Below are positions 16,828-25,316 of a stretch of 38,414 nucleotides of DNA, piece by piece. The position numbers and the translations under genes were made by a program. The notes under the pieces were generated by a model. The model did no database searches, had not been told where the DNA came from, and was given only the letters and a program-made list of their open reading frames with translations. Every line of letters begins with the position of its first letter. Position 1 is the first letter of the stretch. The DNA is from Acidimicrobiaceae bacterium. GTDB taxonomy: Bacteria > Actinomycetota > Acidimicrobiia > Acidimicrobiales > RAAP-2. The stretch lies in the NCBI GenBank assembly GCA_003136415.1, contig PLEI01000017.1, positions 1 through 38,414 on the forward strand. Direction: 5' to 3'.

Positions 16828-18885
16828 GTGTTCGATACCGTGTTGGTCGCCAATCGCGGTGAGATCTCGGTACGAGTGATCTCAACCTTGAAGCGATTGG
16901 GCATTCGTTCGGTCGCCATCTTTAGCGACGAGGACCAGGGCGCTCGCCACGTGCGTGAGGCCGACGACGCGCTACGCGTCGGCCCCGCCCCGGCTCACCA
17001 GAGCTATCTGAACATCGAGCGAGTCCTCGAAGCGGCCGTGCGGGCGGGGGCGCAAGCCATTCATCCCGGCTACGGCTTCCTGTCAGAGAACGCGGCGTTT
17101 GTTCGCGCGTGTGAGCAGGCGCGCATTGTCTTCATCGGACCGAGCGTCGAATCCGTGGAGATGATGGGGGACAAGATACGAGCGAAGGCGGCGGTGGCGG
17201 CCGCCGGGGTCGCCGTCGTTCCCGGGCGTGCGCACGCAATGATGGATGACCACGAACTCGCCAGCGCGGCGCAGGAAGCCGGATACCCCGTCCTCGTGAA
17301 ACCATCCGCGGGCGGCGGTGGCAAAGGTATGCGCTTGGTGAACTCGCCCGACGACCTCGCCGCAGCGATCGTGTCGGCCCGAAGGGAATCGGCGGCATCC
17401 TTCGGTGACGACACGCTCTTCATCGAGCGCTACGTCGAGAGTCCGCGCCACGTGGAAGTGCAGATCTTGGCTGACAACTTCGGTAACGCGATTCACCTGG
17501 GGGAGCGTGAATGCTCCCTGCAGCGCCGCCACCAGAAGGTGATCGAAGAATCCCCCTCGCCCCTGATGAGCGAACACTCGCGTCGGGCAATCACGGCCGC
17601 GGCGCTTCGAGTAGGCGAGGTGGCCCGCTACCGAGGGGCCGGCACCGTGGAGTTCATCGTTTCTTCAGCGCGGCCTGACGAGTTCTTCTTCATGGAGATG
17701 AACACGCGCCTGCAGGTGGAGCACCCCGTCACGGAAATGGTGACGAATATCGATCTGGTGGAACAGCAACTTCGTGTCGCCGCCGGTGAACGGTTGTCGA
17801 TCACTCAAGACGACGTGCAACCGCGCGGCCACGCCGTGGAGGCGCGCATCTACGCCGAGGACCCCACCCGTGATTTCCTCCCCACCGGCGGCGATCTCCT
17901 CTTTCTCCGTGAACCTCGAGGGACGGGGCTGCGCGTCGACAGCTCGTTGGTGCACGGCACCCACGTGGGCACCATTTACGATCCCCTGCTCGCCAAGGTC
18001 ATCGCCCACGGCAAGGATCGTGGCGAAGCACTCGATCGCCTCGAGAGAGCCGTGGGCGACCTCGTCATTTTCGGCGTGGTGACGAACACGACGTTTTTGC
18101 GACACCTGCTGGCCAATGACGACGTCCGCCGGGGGGCGCTCGACACGAATCTGATCGGTCGCCTGCTGTCGGAAGGTGGAGGCCGCGAGAACCTCGGGAA
18201 AACTTCACTCCTGGAGTGCGCCGCCGGATTCGCCGTCGCACAACTACTGAGATTGGAGAACCAGGTAGCGGGCGACTCTCGCTTCGACGTGCCCGACGGT
18301 TGGCGCATTGGCGAACACGCGACGACGACCTTCTCCGTGGTGATCTCGGAGTCGGTTGCGCTTGACGTGGCCGTTGCGGGTACCTGGCGCGACGCCCGAG
18401 TGACCGTCGACGGCGCTGGTCCGTCGGCGCCGGTGCGCTGTCTCGAGTGGCGAAGGGTGTCGTCGGAGGTCGTGGAGTTGTTCCTCAGTGTGCGAGATCG
18501 AGCGACGCGAGTACTCGTCGGCTTCGAGGGACCGCGTACTTGGATTTGGCAGGGCGGTTGGACCACCCGGTGGCGGGTCGTCATGCCCACCCGTGGCGGG
18601 GGGGAGAGCGACACCCACGACGCCGATGTGCGTTCACCCATGCCCGGGGTCGTCATTCACGTCAGCGTGCAGGAGGGGGACGACGTGTCACCCGGCGACG
18701 CCCTCCTCGTCGTGGAGGCCATGAAGATGGAGCACACGTTGGTGGCGCCCCACACTGGTCGGGTCGTCGGCGTCTTCGTCAATCTCGGCGATCAGGTCGT
18801 CCTCGATCAGGTCGTGGCCCGGGTGACGAGCATCGCGGCCGAGAGCAGTGACGTCCTCGTGGGGTCCGAGACGCCGACAGAGTGA
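16828..18885 (+). CDS. accA1: Methylcrotonyl/acyl-CoA carboxylase alpha (biotin carboxylase-BCCP) subunit
   Basis: 685 aa. Order: biotin carboxylase N-domain starting FDTVLVANRGEISVRV, ATP-grasp with glycine-rich KPSAGGGGKGMRLV and MEMNTRLQVEHPVTE, biotin carboxylase C-domain, a linker/BT domain, and a C-terminal biotinyl domain with VVEAMKMEHT, biotin on Lys633. It carboxylates biotin using ATP and bicarbonate and feeds the beta subunit encoded just upstream. The GTG at 16828 is 8 nt after the beta-subunit stop and has GGGAG in front. The longer in-frame reading from 16705 lies inside the beta gene and is rejected. Confidence 0.9.
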   Translation: MFDTVLVANRGEISVRVISTLKRLGIRSVAIFSDEDQGARHVREADDALRVGPAPAHQSYLNIERVLEAAVRAGAQAIHPGYGFLSENAAFVRACEQARIVFIGPSVESVEMMGDKIRAKAAVAAAGVAVVPGRAHAMMDDHELASAAQEAGYPVLVKPSAGGGGKGMRLVNSPDDLAAAIVSARRESAASFGDDTLFIERYVESPRHVEVQILADNFGNAIHLGERECSLQRRHQKVIEESPSPLMSEHSRRAITAAALRVGEVARYRGAGTVEFIVSSARPDEFFFMEMNTRLQVEHPVTEMVTNIDLVEQQLRVAAGERLSITQDDVQPRGHAVEARIYAEDPTRDFLPTGGDLLFLREPRGTGLRVDSSLVHGTHVGTIYDPLLAKVIAHGKDRGEALDRLERAVGDLVIFGVVTNTTFLRHLLANDDVRRGALDTNLIGRLLSEGGGRENLGKTSLLECAAGFAVAQLLRLENQVAGDSRFDVPDGWRIGEHATTTFSVVISESVALDVAVAGTWRDARVTVDGAGPSAPVRCLEWRRVSSEVVELFLSVRDRATRVLVGFEGPRTWIWQGGWTTRWRVVMPTRGGGESDTHDADVRSPMPGVVIHVSVQEGDDVSPGDALLVVEAMKMEHTLVAPHTGRVVGVFVNLGDQVVLDQVVARVTSIAAESSDVLVGSETPTE

Positions 18886-18940
18886 ACAGCGAGTGGCCAG
18901 CGCCGCGGCGAGCGACGACGTGGCCGAGAAAGTGGGAACG

Positions 18941-20101
18941 ATGATCGACACAAATTTGGACAGCGAACAAGAGATGTTGCGCGACACTGTCGCGGATTTC
19001 GCGATGAACGTGGTCGCCCCGGTGGCTGCGCATCACGACGCTACTGCCACGTTCCCTTACGAGGTGGTGCGTCAGATGGGCGAGATTGGTTTGTTCGGTC
19101 TGCCCTTCCCCGAAGAATACGGCGGCATGGGCGGGGACTACTTCACGTTGTGCCTGGCGATCGAGGAATTGGCCCGGGTCGATCAGAGTGTCGCGATCAC
19201 TCTGGAGGCCGCGTGTTCTCTGGGCGCTATGCCCGTCTACCGATTCGGCACCGAGGCGCAGAAGCAGTATTGGCTGCCGCAACTCTGTTCGGGACGGGCG
19301 CTCGGCGCCTTCGGACTCACCGAGTCTGAGGCCGGGAGTGACGCCGGAGGCACCCGGACCACGGCGCGGCTCGACGGTGACTGGTGGGTCATCAATGGTT
19401 CGAAGAGCTTCATTACGAATTCTGGTACCACCCTGACCACACTCGTGACCGTGACCGCGGTGACCGACGCCGAGGAGGAACGTCACCGCATCAGTTCCCT
19501 CCTGGTGGAAGTACCGGCCGAGGGCTTGGTCGTCGGAAAGGCGTACGACAAGATGGGCTGGCGCGCGTCGGACACCCACCCACTGTCGTTCCAGAACCTG
19601 CGGGTGCCACGCGAGAACCTCCTGGGCGAACGTGGTCGCGGGTACGCCAATTTCCTTCAGATTCTCGACGAGGGCCGCATCGCCATCGCGGCCCTCGCCG
19701 TGGGTGCGGCGCAGGGGTGCGTTGACCAGAGCGTCGCCTACGCCAACACTCGCGAGGCCTTCGGTCGAACCATCGGACGCAATCAGGCCATCGCCTTCAA
19801 GATTGCTGATATGGAGGCGCGTACTCACGTGGCGCGGTGCGCCTACTACGACGCCGCCGCACGAATGTTGACGGGGAGGAGTTTCAAAAAGGAGGCTTCG
19901 ATCGCCAAGTTAGTGGCGAGCAACGTGGCCATGGAGAATGCGCGCGACGCCACGCAGATCCACGGTGGCTACGGCTTCATGAACGAGAGCGTGGTCGCGC
20001 GGCACTACCGCGACTCCAAGATCCTCGAAATAGGTGAAGGCTCGAGCGAGATGCAAAGAATGTTGATTGCGCGACTGGTCGGCGTCGAACACAGCGATTG
20101 A
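18941..20101 (+). CDS. Acyl-CoA dehydrogenase, FadE19-like (isovaleryl/short branched-chain)
   Basis: 386 aa. N-terminal helices (LDSEQEMLRDTVADFA), the FAD-contacting FGLTESEAGSDAGGTRT, ARLDGDWWVINGSKSFITN, and C-terminal TQIHGGYGFMNE with the catalytic Glu in EIGEGSSEMQ (Glu366). The base is in the SCAD/MCAD position; the region where human isovaleryl-CoA dehydrogenase carries its Glu reads LDEGRIAI. In this gene set it should oxidise isovaleryl-CoA to 3-methylcrotonyl-CoA. ATG 18941 fits the family start; in-frame GTGs at 18893 and 18932 cannot be excluded. It is separated by 55 bp from accA1. Confidence 0.85.
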   Translation: MIDTNLDSEQEMLRDTVADFAMNVVAPVAAHHDATATFPYEVVRQMGEIGLFGLPFPEEYGGMGGDYFTLCLAIEELARVDQSVAITLEAACSLGAMPVYRFGTEAQKQYWLPQLCSGRALGAFGLTESEAGSDAGGTRTTARLDGDWWVINGSKSFITNSGTTLTTLVTVTAVTDAEEERHRISSLLVEVPAEGLVVGKAYDKMGWRASDTHPLSFQNLRVPRENLLGERGRGYANFLQILDEGRIAIAALAVGAAQGCVDQSVAYANTREAFGRTIGRNQAIAFKIADMEARTHVARCAYYDAAARMLTGRSFKKEASIAKLVASNVAMENARDATQIHGGYGFMNESVVARHYRDSKILEIGEGSSEMQRMLIARLVGVEHSD

Positions 20102-20287
20102 ATTTCATGGAGGGCAATCAAAACGATTTCGAATGGGGGAGACGATCCAGGGTCGCCAGCTATCGGACAACAGCGCGCGAAACTGAGCATCAAGGATTGG
20201 CGGATCTCCTGTGACATTCGCTCAGCGCGCGTATATTCGACGTCGTCAGGACCGTTGGAGCCTTCACGGCACTGTAACGCGAACTCC
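20102..20287. other. Intergenic upstream of the catabolic island
   Basis: No gene or clear hairpin seen. It leads into the promoter at 20288; together with the leader to 20455 it makes a 354-bp gene-free stretch. Confidence 0.4.
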
Positions 20288-20316
20288 TTGACAGCCCACC
20301 GGCCCACCGTTATGAT
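20288..20316 (+). promoter_or_regulatory. Sigma70-type promoter of the substrate-binding-protein operon
   Basis: TTGACA at 20288-20293, exactly 17 bp, then TATGAT at 20311-20316. This is a near-consensus promoter 140 bp upstream of the binding-protein start. The putative GntR boxes follow immediately downstream. Confidence 0.7.
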
Positions 20317-20345
20317 GACCGCTGACTAGTGGTCAGAGGTCAGGG
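20316..20345 (+). promoter_or_regulatory. Putative GntR/FCD operator, site A
   Basis: TGACC at 20316-20320 and GGTCA at 20331-20335 form a dyad; CTGAC/GTCAG (20322-20336) forms another; a second GGTCA is at 20338-20342. It includes AGAGGTCAG at 20335-20343, a word shared with the leaders of the three other transcription units of the island. Its place just after the -10 box suits a repressor site. Confidence 0.5.
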
Positions 20346-20455
20346 ACCATATCTACGTCGACGGTCCTGTTTTGGGTACCGAGTGATGGGATGTGGGGAC
20401 CTGGGCGACGATGGAGCAGTCATTGATTCTGTCCAAGACAGGGGGGGTAGTGAAG

Positions 20456-21493
20456 ATGATCTTTAACAACCGAATGATGCGCAGGGCGCCGGTGACGATG
20501 GCCGCAGCGCTTGCGGCCAGCAGTGTCTTCGCGACGTGGGCGATTGACGCCACGAGTGCGTCGGCGAAATCGTATTTGTCGATCAGTGTGGGAATCGCAT
20601 TGTCACCACCGAAGGCGGTATTCATGGCGCCCTACGTGGCCCAAGCGCAGGGATACTTCGCCAAGGAAGGACTCCAGGCGAACCTCATCTCGATGCCGAA
20701 CGGACTCAGCACGGAGTTGGGCACCACGGCGGGCTCGATCAACTTCGGGTTGAGTTCGGCCACTGACTCGGTCGAAGCGGCAGCGGCGAAGGCGCCGATC
20801 CACGCCATCGCTTCTTATGGCGCCAAGCTCGACACGGAGTGCGTGGCGGCGCCGGGATACAACACGGGAGCCAAACTCCGTGGGCAGAACGTGGGGACGA
20901 CGGGTGCCGCAGGCTTTGCGGCAACCACGTTGGCCGCGTGCCTCAGGCCATTGGGTCTCACCCTGGCCGACGTGCACCCCGTGATAATGACCCGTTCGCA
21001 GTTCGTCGGGGCGCTCGCCACGGGAGCGATCAAGGTCGCTTCATTCCACGCCGATGACGCCTACGTGGTTCTGCACCAGATCAAGGGATCCACGGTCGTC
21101 GACAAGGAGTACCAGACGCTGCCCAAATGGTGGTACGGCGGCGTCTCGTCGCTCGACTCCTACACCAAGACCCACCCAGTCGTCACCGAGCACTTCCTCG
21201 CGGCGTTGATCCTCGCGAACAACTGGATGAATAACCCGAAGAACTTCAAGGCGCTCGTGAACCTGACCGTGAGGGCCACCGGGGAGGACAAGGCGGCCGT
21301 GACGTACGCCCTGAGGTTCAATCTCGCGGCGAAGTCCTTCACCACCACGATGAATCCGGCGAGTGTGATGTGGACGGCCAAGGAATGCAAGGTTGTCGGC
21401 GACACCACGGTGGTGCCGACCTACAACCAGATCGTCGACAATCACTTCCTCTTGGCGGCGCAGAAGTTGGTGAAGAGTCAAGGTAACGGCTGA
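20456..21493 (+). CDS. NitT/TauT-type ABC transporter substrate-binding protein
   Basis: 345 aa. The N-terminus has basic residues (NNRMMRR), a hydrophobic stretch (TMAAALAASSVFATWAI) and a likely cleavage after SASA: a Sec signal peptide. The mature part starts with the SsuA/THI5/NMT1-like fold: SISVGIALSPPKAVFMAPYVAQAQGYFAKEG, then INFGLSSATDSVEAAAAKAPIHAIASY. Proteins of this fold bind nitrate, sulfonates, pyrimidine precursors or aromatic acids. The permease and ATPase that fit it are encoded 7 kb away, at the far end of the island. The ATG at 20456 follows a G-rich ribosome site; upstream in-frame starts would spoil the signal peptide. Confidence 0.8.
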   Translation: MIFNNRMMRRAPVTMAAALAASSVFATWAIDATSASAKSYLSISVGIALSPPKAVFMAPYVAQAQGYFAKEGLQANLISMPNGLSTELGTTAGSINFGLSSATDSVEAAAAKAPIHAIASYGAKLDTECVAAPGYNTGAKLRGQNVGTTGAAGFAATTLAACLRPLGLTLADVHPVIMTRSQFVGALATGAIKVASFHADDAYVVLHQIKGSTVVDKEYQTLPKWWYGGVSSLDSYTKTHPVVTEHFLAALILANNWMNNPKNFKALVNLTVRATGEDKAAVTYALRFNLAAKSFTTTMNPASVMWTAKECKVVGDTTVVPTYNQIVDNHFLLAAQKLVKSQGNG

Positions 21494-21551
21494 ACCGCGG
21501 GTCGGTGCCGCACGTAACACGTTCCAATGAGTAGCGAAGGAGAGGGCTGTC

Positions 21552-22343
21552 ATGATGATGTCTGAACGGGTTCGCGGGGTTCGATTCGACGAACTCACGA
21601 ATCCCGAGATCGTGGCGGCCCTCTCCGAGCGGCCCCTGGTACTGATCCCGTGCGGCAGCACGGAGCAGCACGGACCGCACCTGCCCACGGGGACCGACTA
21701 TTTCGCCAGCCTGGCCATCAGTGACCTCGTGGCCCAGAGGATCGGCGGACTGGTGCTCGGGGGGATGCAGTTCGGGATCACTCCCATCCACATGGGGTTC
21801 GCGAGCACCGTGACAGTTTCGGCGGCGACGTTCGAGGCGATTCACATGGACATCGCGGCCTCGTTGGTGGCCCACGGGGTCGAGGAGATCGCCTACGTGA
21901 ATTGGCACGAGGGCAACATTGGTTCACTGACCACGGTGGCGAGCCGGGTGACCCAGGAACTGAGAGCCAACGTCGTCGTCGCCCAAGCGTGCTACGTCGC
22001 GGAGGAGCTCTTTGGCGAGAAGATGGCCGGCCTGACGCACGGGGGGGCCATCGAGGCCGCGGCCGTGCTCGGTTGGCGGCCCGAACTCGTGCGCTACGAC
22101 CAACTCGACCCGGCGGAGGATTCGCCCGGCGAGCGACCGGCGGACCACGCGCGACGCGGACGATCATTCCAGACGGTCTTGCGCGACATTCGTGAGATCT
22201 CGAATTCGGGTTGGTACGGCTCGTCACAGCGGGTCAGCGATGAGGAAGGTCGCGAACTGGTGCAACGCGTCGCCGAGGTCGTGGCCCGTGAACTCGACGT
22301 GCGCTTCGAGCACTTGAAGAAGCTTCGTCCGGTCGTTGAGTGA
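21552..22343 (+). CDS. Creatininase-family amidohydrolase with altered metal motifs
   Basis: 263 aa. The first motif, GSTEQHGPHLPTGTD (35-49), carries the expected ligands Glu38, His40 and Asp49. The second motif is NWHEGN (117-122) where most relatives have NGHGGN, and the HAGE-x-ETS-like segment reads HGGAIEAA (163-170), losing its first Glu. The family cleaves cyclic amides or formamides (creatinine, FAPy, mycofactocin precursor peptide) with two metals, in the cytoplasm. Here it probably opens a lactam or lactone or cleaves an amide of the imported compound. ATG 21552 has GAAGGAGAGG upstream; ATGs at 21555 and 21558 are possible. It overlaps the cupin gene (TGATG). Confidence 0.8.
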   Translation: MMMSERVRGVRFDELTNPEIVAALSERPLVLIPCGSTEQHGPHLPTGTDYFASLAISDLVAQRIGGLVLGGMQFGITPIHMGFASTVTVSAATFEAIHMDIAASLVAHGVEEIAYVNWHEGNIGSLTTVASRVTQELRANVVVAQACYVAEELFGEKMAGLTHGGAIEAAAVLGWRPELVRYDQLDPAEDSPGERPADHARRGRSFQTVLRDIREISNSGWYGSSQRVSDEEGRELVQRVAEVVARELDVRFEHLKKLRPVVE

Positions 22344-22708
22344 TGGCCCGGGTCCTGCGTCCGCGCGACGCCGAAGTCCTGCGTCTGCGGGGTCGCAGCG
22401 CGAGCGTCCTGCTCTCCGGTGACGACACCGGGGGGCAGATGACCGTCCGGGTCGTGGAGGTCGACCCGGAGCCTCGCGACGCCGAACCGCGACCACTGCA
22501 CGTCCACGAGGGCGTGGGTGAGTTCATGTGGATCCTTGAAGGGACCGGATTGCTCCACTGCGATCAGGGGGTCCTGCCCGCGCACCAGGGAGAAGTGGTC
22601 TACATCCCCCCGGGTGAGATGCACAAGATCATGCCGAGTGGTGAAGAGTCCTTGCACCTGCTGTGCGTGTTCCCCACGGGTGACATCGCCGCGCGAACGA
22701 GAGAGTAG
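22343..22708 (+). CDS. Single-domain cupin protein
   Basis: 121 aa. Cupin motif 1 is PLHVHEGVGEFMWILEG (His53, His55, Glu60) and motif 2 has PPGEMHKI (His94): a full 3-His/1-Glu metal site. Such small cupins act as isomerases, lactonase-like enzymes or dioxygenases, or as sensors. Its start overlaps the creatininase stop, and the next gene follows 3 bp after its stop, so it is firmly part of the operon and likely acts on a pathway intermediate. A GTG at 22340 is an alternative start. Confidence 0.8.
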   Translation: MARVLRPRDAEVLRLRGRSASVLLSGDDTGGQMTVRVVEVDPEPRDAEPRPLHVHEGVGEFMWILEGTGLLHCDQGVLPAHQGEVVYIPPGEMHKIMPSGEESLHLLCVFPTGDIAARTRE

Positions 22709-22711
22709 TCC

Positions 22712-23701
22712 GTGACCATTTCCGACAAGGGAACAACCGTCGTCTGCCTGCGTCCCCGACGCGATTTCGACCAGGTGGGTGTGCCAGTGCCCGACGACCT
22801 CGACGTGACTTTCTTCGATCACGAGCGCAGCCTCGACCGGATCGGTCCGGAGGTTGCCTGCGTGGTCCTACCCTCGGCGGGTCCGGCGTTGGCGCCCGAG
22901 ATGTTCGCTAGCGCGAGTGGCCTCACCCTCGTGCAGTACACGGGTGCGGGAATCGACCGTATCGCCGACAGCGTGATCGCACAATTGGGGTTTGCGGTCT
23001 GCAACGTACCGGGGGCGAGCGCACCCGACGTGGCGGCCTACGTCGTCGTCGCGACTGGCGTCCTCCTGCGCAACGTGATCGAGGGCGACCGATTGATGAA
23101 GGCGGGGATGTTCGACGAGGCCCGCGTGCGCATGATTCCCGCCGTGGTGCGTGGCTACCGGGGGCTACAAGTCGGGGTGGTCGGTTTCGGAAGCATCGGC
23201 CACGAGGTCGCGACATCGTTCCACGCGTTGGGCGCCGAGGTGATGTGGTTCGACCCCGAGCCCGCAGCGGCCGACGCCTCGGGTCTCTTCGAACGTGTCG
23301 AACTGGAAGAGCTCTTGGAGCGTTGCGAAGTATTGACGGTGCACGTTCCGCTTCTCGAGTCCACTCGCGGACTGATTGACGCCGCCGCCCTCGCGCGTCT
23401 GCGGCCCGGGGCGGTAGTGGTCAACGCGGCCCGTGGCGGCATCGTCGAGGAGGCGGCGCTGATGGACGCCCTCGACTCGAAGCACCTCGGGGGAGTAGTC
23501 CTCGACGTCTTCGAACGCGAACCTCTCCCCGCGGATTCACCACTGGTGGCGTGGTCGCAACGTCACGCCGACCGGGTCCTTCTCACTCCGCACATCGCGG
23601 GTGTGACGCCCGAGGCGTCACGGGTTCTCTTCGAACGGGCGTGGTCGAACGTCCACTCAGTGCTCGTCGAGGGGGGTGAGCCTCGTCACCGGTTGAGGTG
23701 A
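22712..23701 (+). CDS. D-isomer-specific 2-hydroxyacid dehydrogenase
   Basis: 329 aa. The NAD-binding motif is VGVVGFGSIG (154-163) followed by the acidic WFDPEP, which favours NAD over NADP. Catalytic residues: Arg241 in NAARGGIV, Glu270 in VFEREPLP, His294 in TPHIAG. The enzyme interconverts a D-2-hydroxyacid and a 2-oxoacid. The family includes phosphoglycerate and glyoxylate dehydrogenases and the (S)-sulfolactate dehydrogenase SlcC. The GTG at 22712 lies 3 bp after the cupin stop. The substrate is presumably the 2-hydroxyacid made in this pathway. Confidence 0.85.
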   Translation: MTISDKGTTVVCLRPRRDFDQVGVPVPDDLDVTFFDHERSLDRIGPEVACVVLPSAGPALAPEMFASASGLTLVQYTGAGIDRIADSVIAQLGFAVCNVPGASAPDVAAYVVVATGVLLRNVIEGDRLMKAGMFDEARVRMIPAVVRGYRGLQVGVVGFGSIGHEVATSFHALGAEVMWFDPEPAAADASGLFERVELEELLERCEVLTVHVPLLESTRGLIDAAALARLRPGAVVVNAARGGIVEEAALMDALDSKHLGGVVLDVFEREPLPADSPLVAWSQRHADRVLLTPHIAGVTPEASRVLFERAWSNVHSVLVEGGEPRHRLR

Positions 23702-23792
23702 GGGCTCGCGGGTCGCAGTTCAAGGAACCATTGTGGTCGTCGTCACGCTTGTTCGCAGGCGCGGGCGGTCACCGAAAAAAGGAGGATAGTCA

Positions 23793-24875
23793 GTGACGCA
23801 GGGAACGAGTGGGGGACCAACGAGGCTGGCGGCGGTCGGACTGGGGAGATGGGCGCGAATCATGGCGTCGGCCTACTACCAGAGCGACGACGTCGAGCTG
23901 GTGAGCTGCTTCAGTCGCAATCCGGAGCGCCGGGCGCGTTTCGCCGCCGACTACGGCTGCGGCGAGGACGGGTCACTCGAGGCGCTGCTCGCGCGTGACG
24001 ACATCGAAGGCGTGGTGATCACCGTGCCCAATGACCAGCACGCTTCGGTCATCGAGGCCGCCGCGAGAGCCGGCAAGCACGTCTACGTCGAGAAGCCCGT
24101 GGCGGTGGACGTGGTCGACATCAAGCGAATCCGCGCCGCCGTGGCCGAGAGCGGGATCGTCTTCGCCTGCGGCCACAGCGCACGTCGACTGGCCGGGGTG
24201 CGCGAGATGCGTCGTTGCCTCGACAGCGGGGAGATCGGTACGCCGTCGATGGTGGAGGTCGTCTTCTCGAACGAGCGAGGCCTCGAGCTCAATGAGGGGG
24301 ACTGGCGCGGCGATCCCGAGCGAGCGCCCGGCGGCCCGCTCACCCAGCTGGGCATCCATCACATTGACAATCTCAACTTTCTATTCGGCGTGCCGCGCCG
24401 GGTCGTGGCGATGGGTCGCCAGGGCGCGCCGAGGGTGTCCAACACCATGGTCGTTGGTGCGCTGCTCGAGTTCGACGACGTGATCGGGTTCCTGGGCAAC
24501 GACTGGCTCACGCCCGGGGCCTTCACGATGGACCTCTACGCCACCCAGGCCCGACTGCGTTACGAGCTCGACTTCAGTTGGTGGAGCGATTCGGCCGACA
24601 CCGACGCCCACTCACGCCTCATCAAGGTGGAATTCGACTCCCACGGCGACGATCCCGACGCCCGCGTCCTGTCGGAGCGACCGGTCCGACTCGACGCACG
24701 CAACCACCTGCGCGAGGAGATCGTCGAGTTCGCGTTGGCCATCCGCGGCCGCGCCGAGATCGAGGTCGGCCTGGAGACCGCAATAGCCAATGTCGCGGTC
24801 ATGAGGGCAACCCTTCGGGCTCTCGACGAGAAGCGAACCGTAGAGGTCGCCGAGACCATGAGCGAGTTGTCGTGA
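23793..24875 (+). CDS. Gfo/Idh/MocA-family oxidoreductase
   Basis: 360 aa. N-terminal Rossmann fold with VGLGRWARI (15-23), EKPVAVD at 100-106 (catalytic-domain Lys101), and GGPLTQLGIHHIDNLNFL (180-197) with His189/190 and Asp192, the usual active-site cluster. It oxidises a secondary alcohol of a sugar, inositol or hydroxy acid using NAD(P). The GTG at 23793 has a very strong AAAGGAGGA ribosome site. It lies 91 bp after the dehydrogenase gene, presumably in the same transcript. Confidence 0.85.
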   Translation: MTQGTSGGPTRLAAVGLGRWARIMASAYYQSDDVELVSCFSRNPERRARFAADYGCGEDGSLEALLARDDIEGVVITVPNDQHASVIEAAARAGKHVYVEKPVAVDVVDIKRIRAAVAESGIVFACGHSARRLAGVREMRRCLDSGEIGTPSMVEVVFSNERGLELNEGDWRGDPERAPGGPLTQLGIHHIDNLNFLFGVPRRVVAMGRQGAPRVSNTMVVGALLEFDDVIGFLGNDWLTPGAFTMDLYATQARLRYELDFSWWSDSADTDAHSRLIKVEFDSHGDDPDARVLSERPVRLDARNHLREEIVEFALAIRGRAEIEVGLETAIANVAVMRATLRALDEKRTVEVAETMSELS

Positions 24876-24889
24876 GGGGTCCGAGAGGG

Positions 24890-24918
24890 TTGACAGTCTC
24901 GATGGACGATGTTAATGT
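24890..24918 (+). promoter_or_regulatory. Promoter upstream of the split UxaA-type lyase genes
   Basis: TTGACA at 24890-24895, 17 bp, TAATGT at 24913-24918. This is an internal promoter that splits the island into two rightward units. Confidence 0.55.
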
Positions 24919-24937
24919 TTCGCTGATGTGCAGTGGC

Positions 24938-24988
24938 AAGAGGTCCGACCTGCGAGCAGGAAGGACCCGGAACCGGGGAAGAGGTCAG
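24938..24988 (+). promoter_or_regulatory. Putative GntR/FCD operators, sites B1 and B2
   Basis: B1 contains the palindrome AGGTC-C-GACCT (24941-24951) within AAGAGGTCCGACC. B2 repeats AGAGGTCAG at 24980-24988, 41 bp further on (about four helical turns). The dyad GGTCNGACC resembles known FCD-type GntR operators such as LldR sites (TGGTCAGACCA). Confidence 0.55.
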
Positions 24989-25010
24989 AACATGCAGGGA
25001 ATTCTGAGAA

Positions 25011-25316
25011 ATGAGGCGCACCGTGGATGAGCAACTGGCGTTCCTGGCGCATCGCCAGAGCGACATGGTGGCGGTCGCCGTGCGCGACGTCGAGGCGGGT
25101 CACGCCGAATACGCATCGTTGGACTCGGACCTACGCCGGCCGATCGAGTTGCCGGAGCCGATCAAACTCGGTCACAAGGTCGCGCTAGTCGAGATCGCCG
25201 AGGGCGCCGACGTCATCGAGTACGGCGAACGCGTGGCGGTGGCCACCGCGGACATCGCCATCGGAACTTTGGTACACGTCCACAATGTAAGGAGCACAAG
25301 ATGGCAACTGGCCTAA
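25011..25316 (+). CDS. UxaA-type hydro-lyase small subunit (SAF domain; SuyA-like)
   Basis: 101 aa. A lone SAF/UxaA N-terminal domain: MVAVAVRDVEAGH, then IKLGHKVALVEIAEGADVIEYGE, ending IGTLVHVHNVRS, the usual end of this domain. In altronate and galactarate dehydratases it is fused to the catalytic part; in (2R)-sulfolactate sulfo-lyase it is a separate subunit, SuyA. ATG 25011 has AGGGA 9 nt upstream; GTG 25023 has GAGG 6 nt upstream and is an equal choice. It overlaps the large-subunit gene by 16 bp. Confidence 0.8.
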   Translation: MRRTVDEQLAFLAHRQSDMVAVAVRDVEAGHAEYASLDSDLRRPIELPEPIKLGHKVALVEIAEGADVIEYGERVAVATADIAIGTLVHVHNVRSTRWQLA

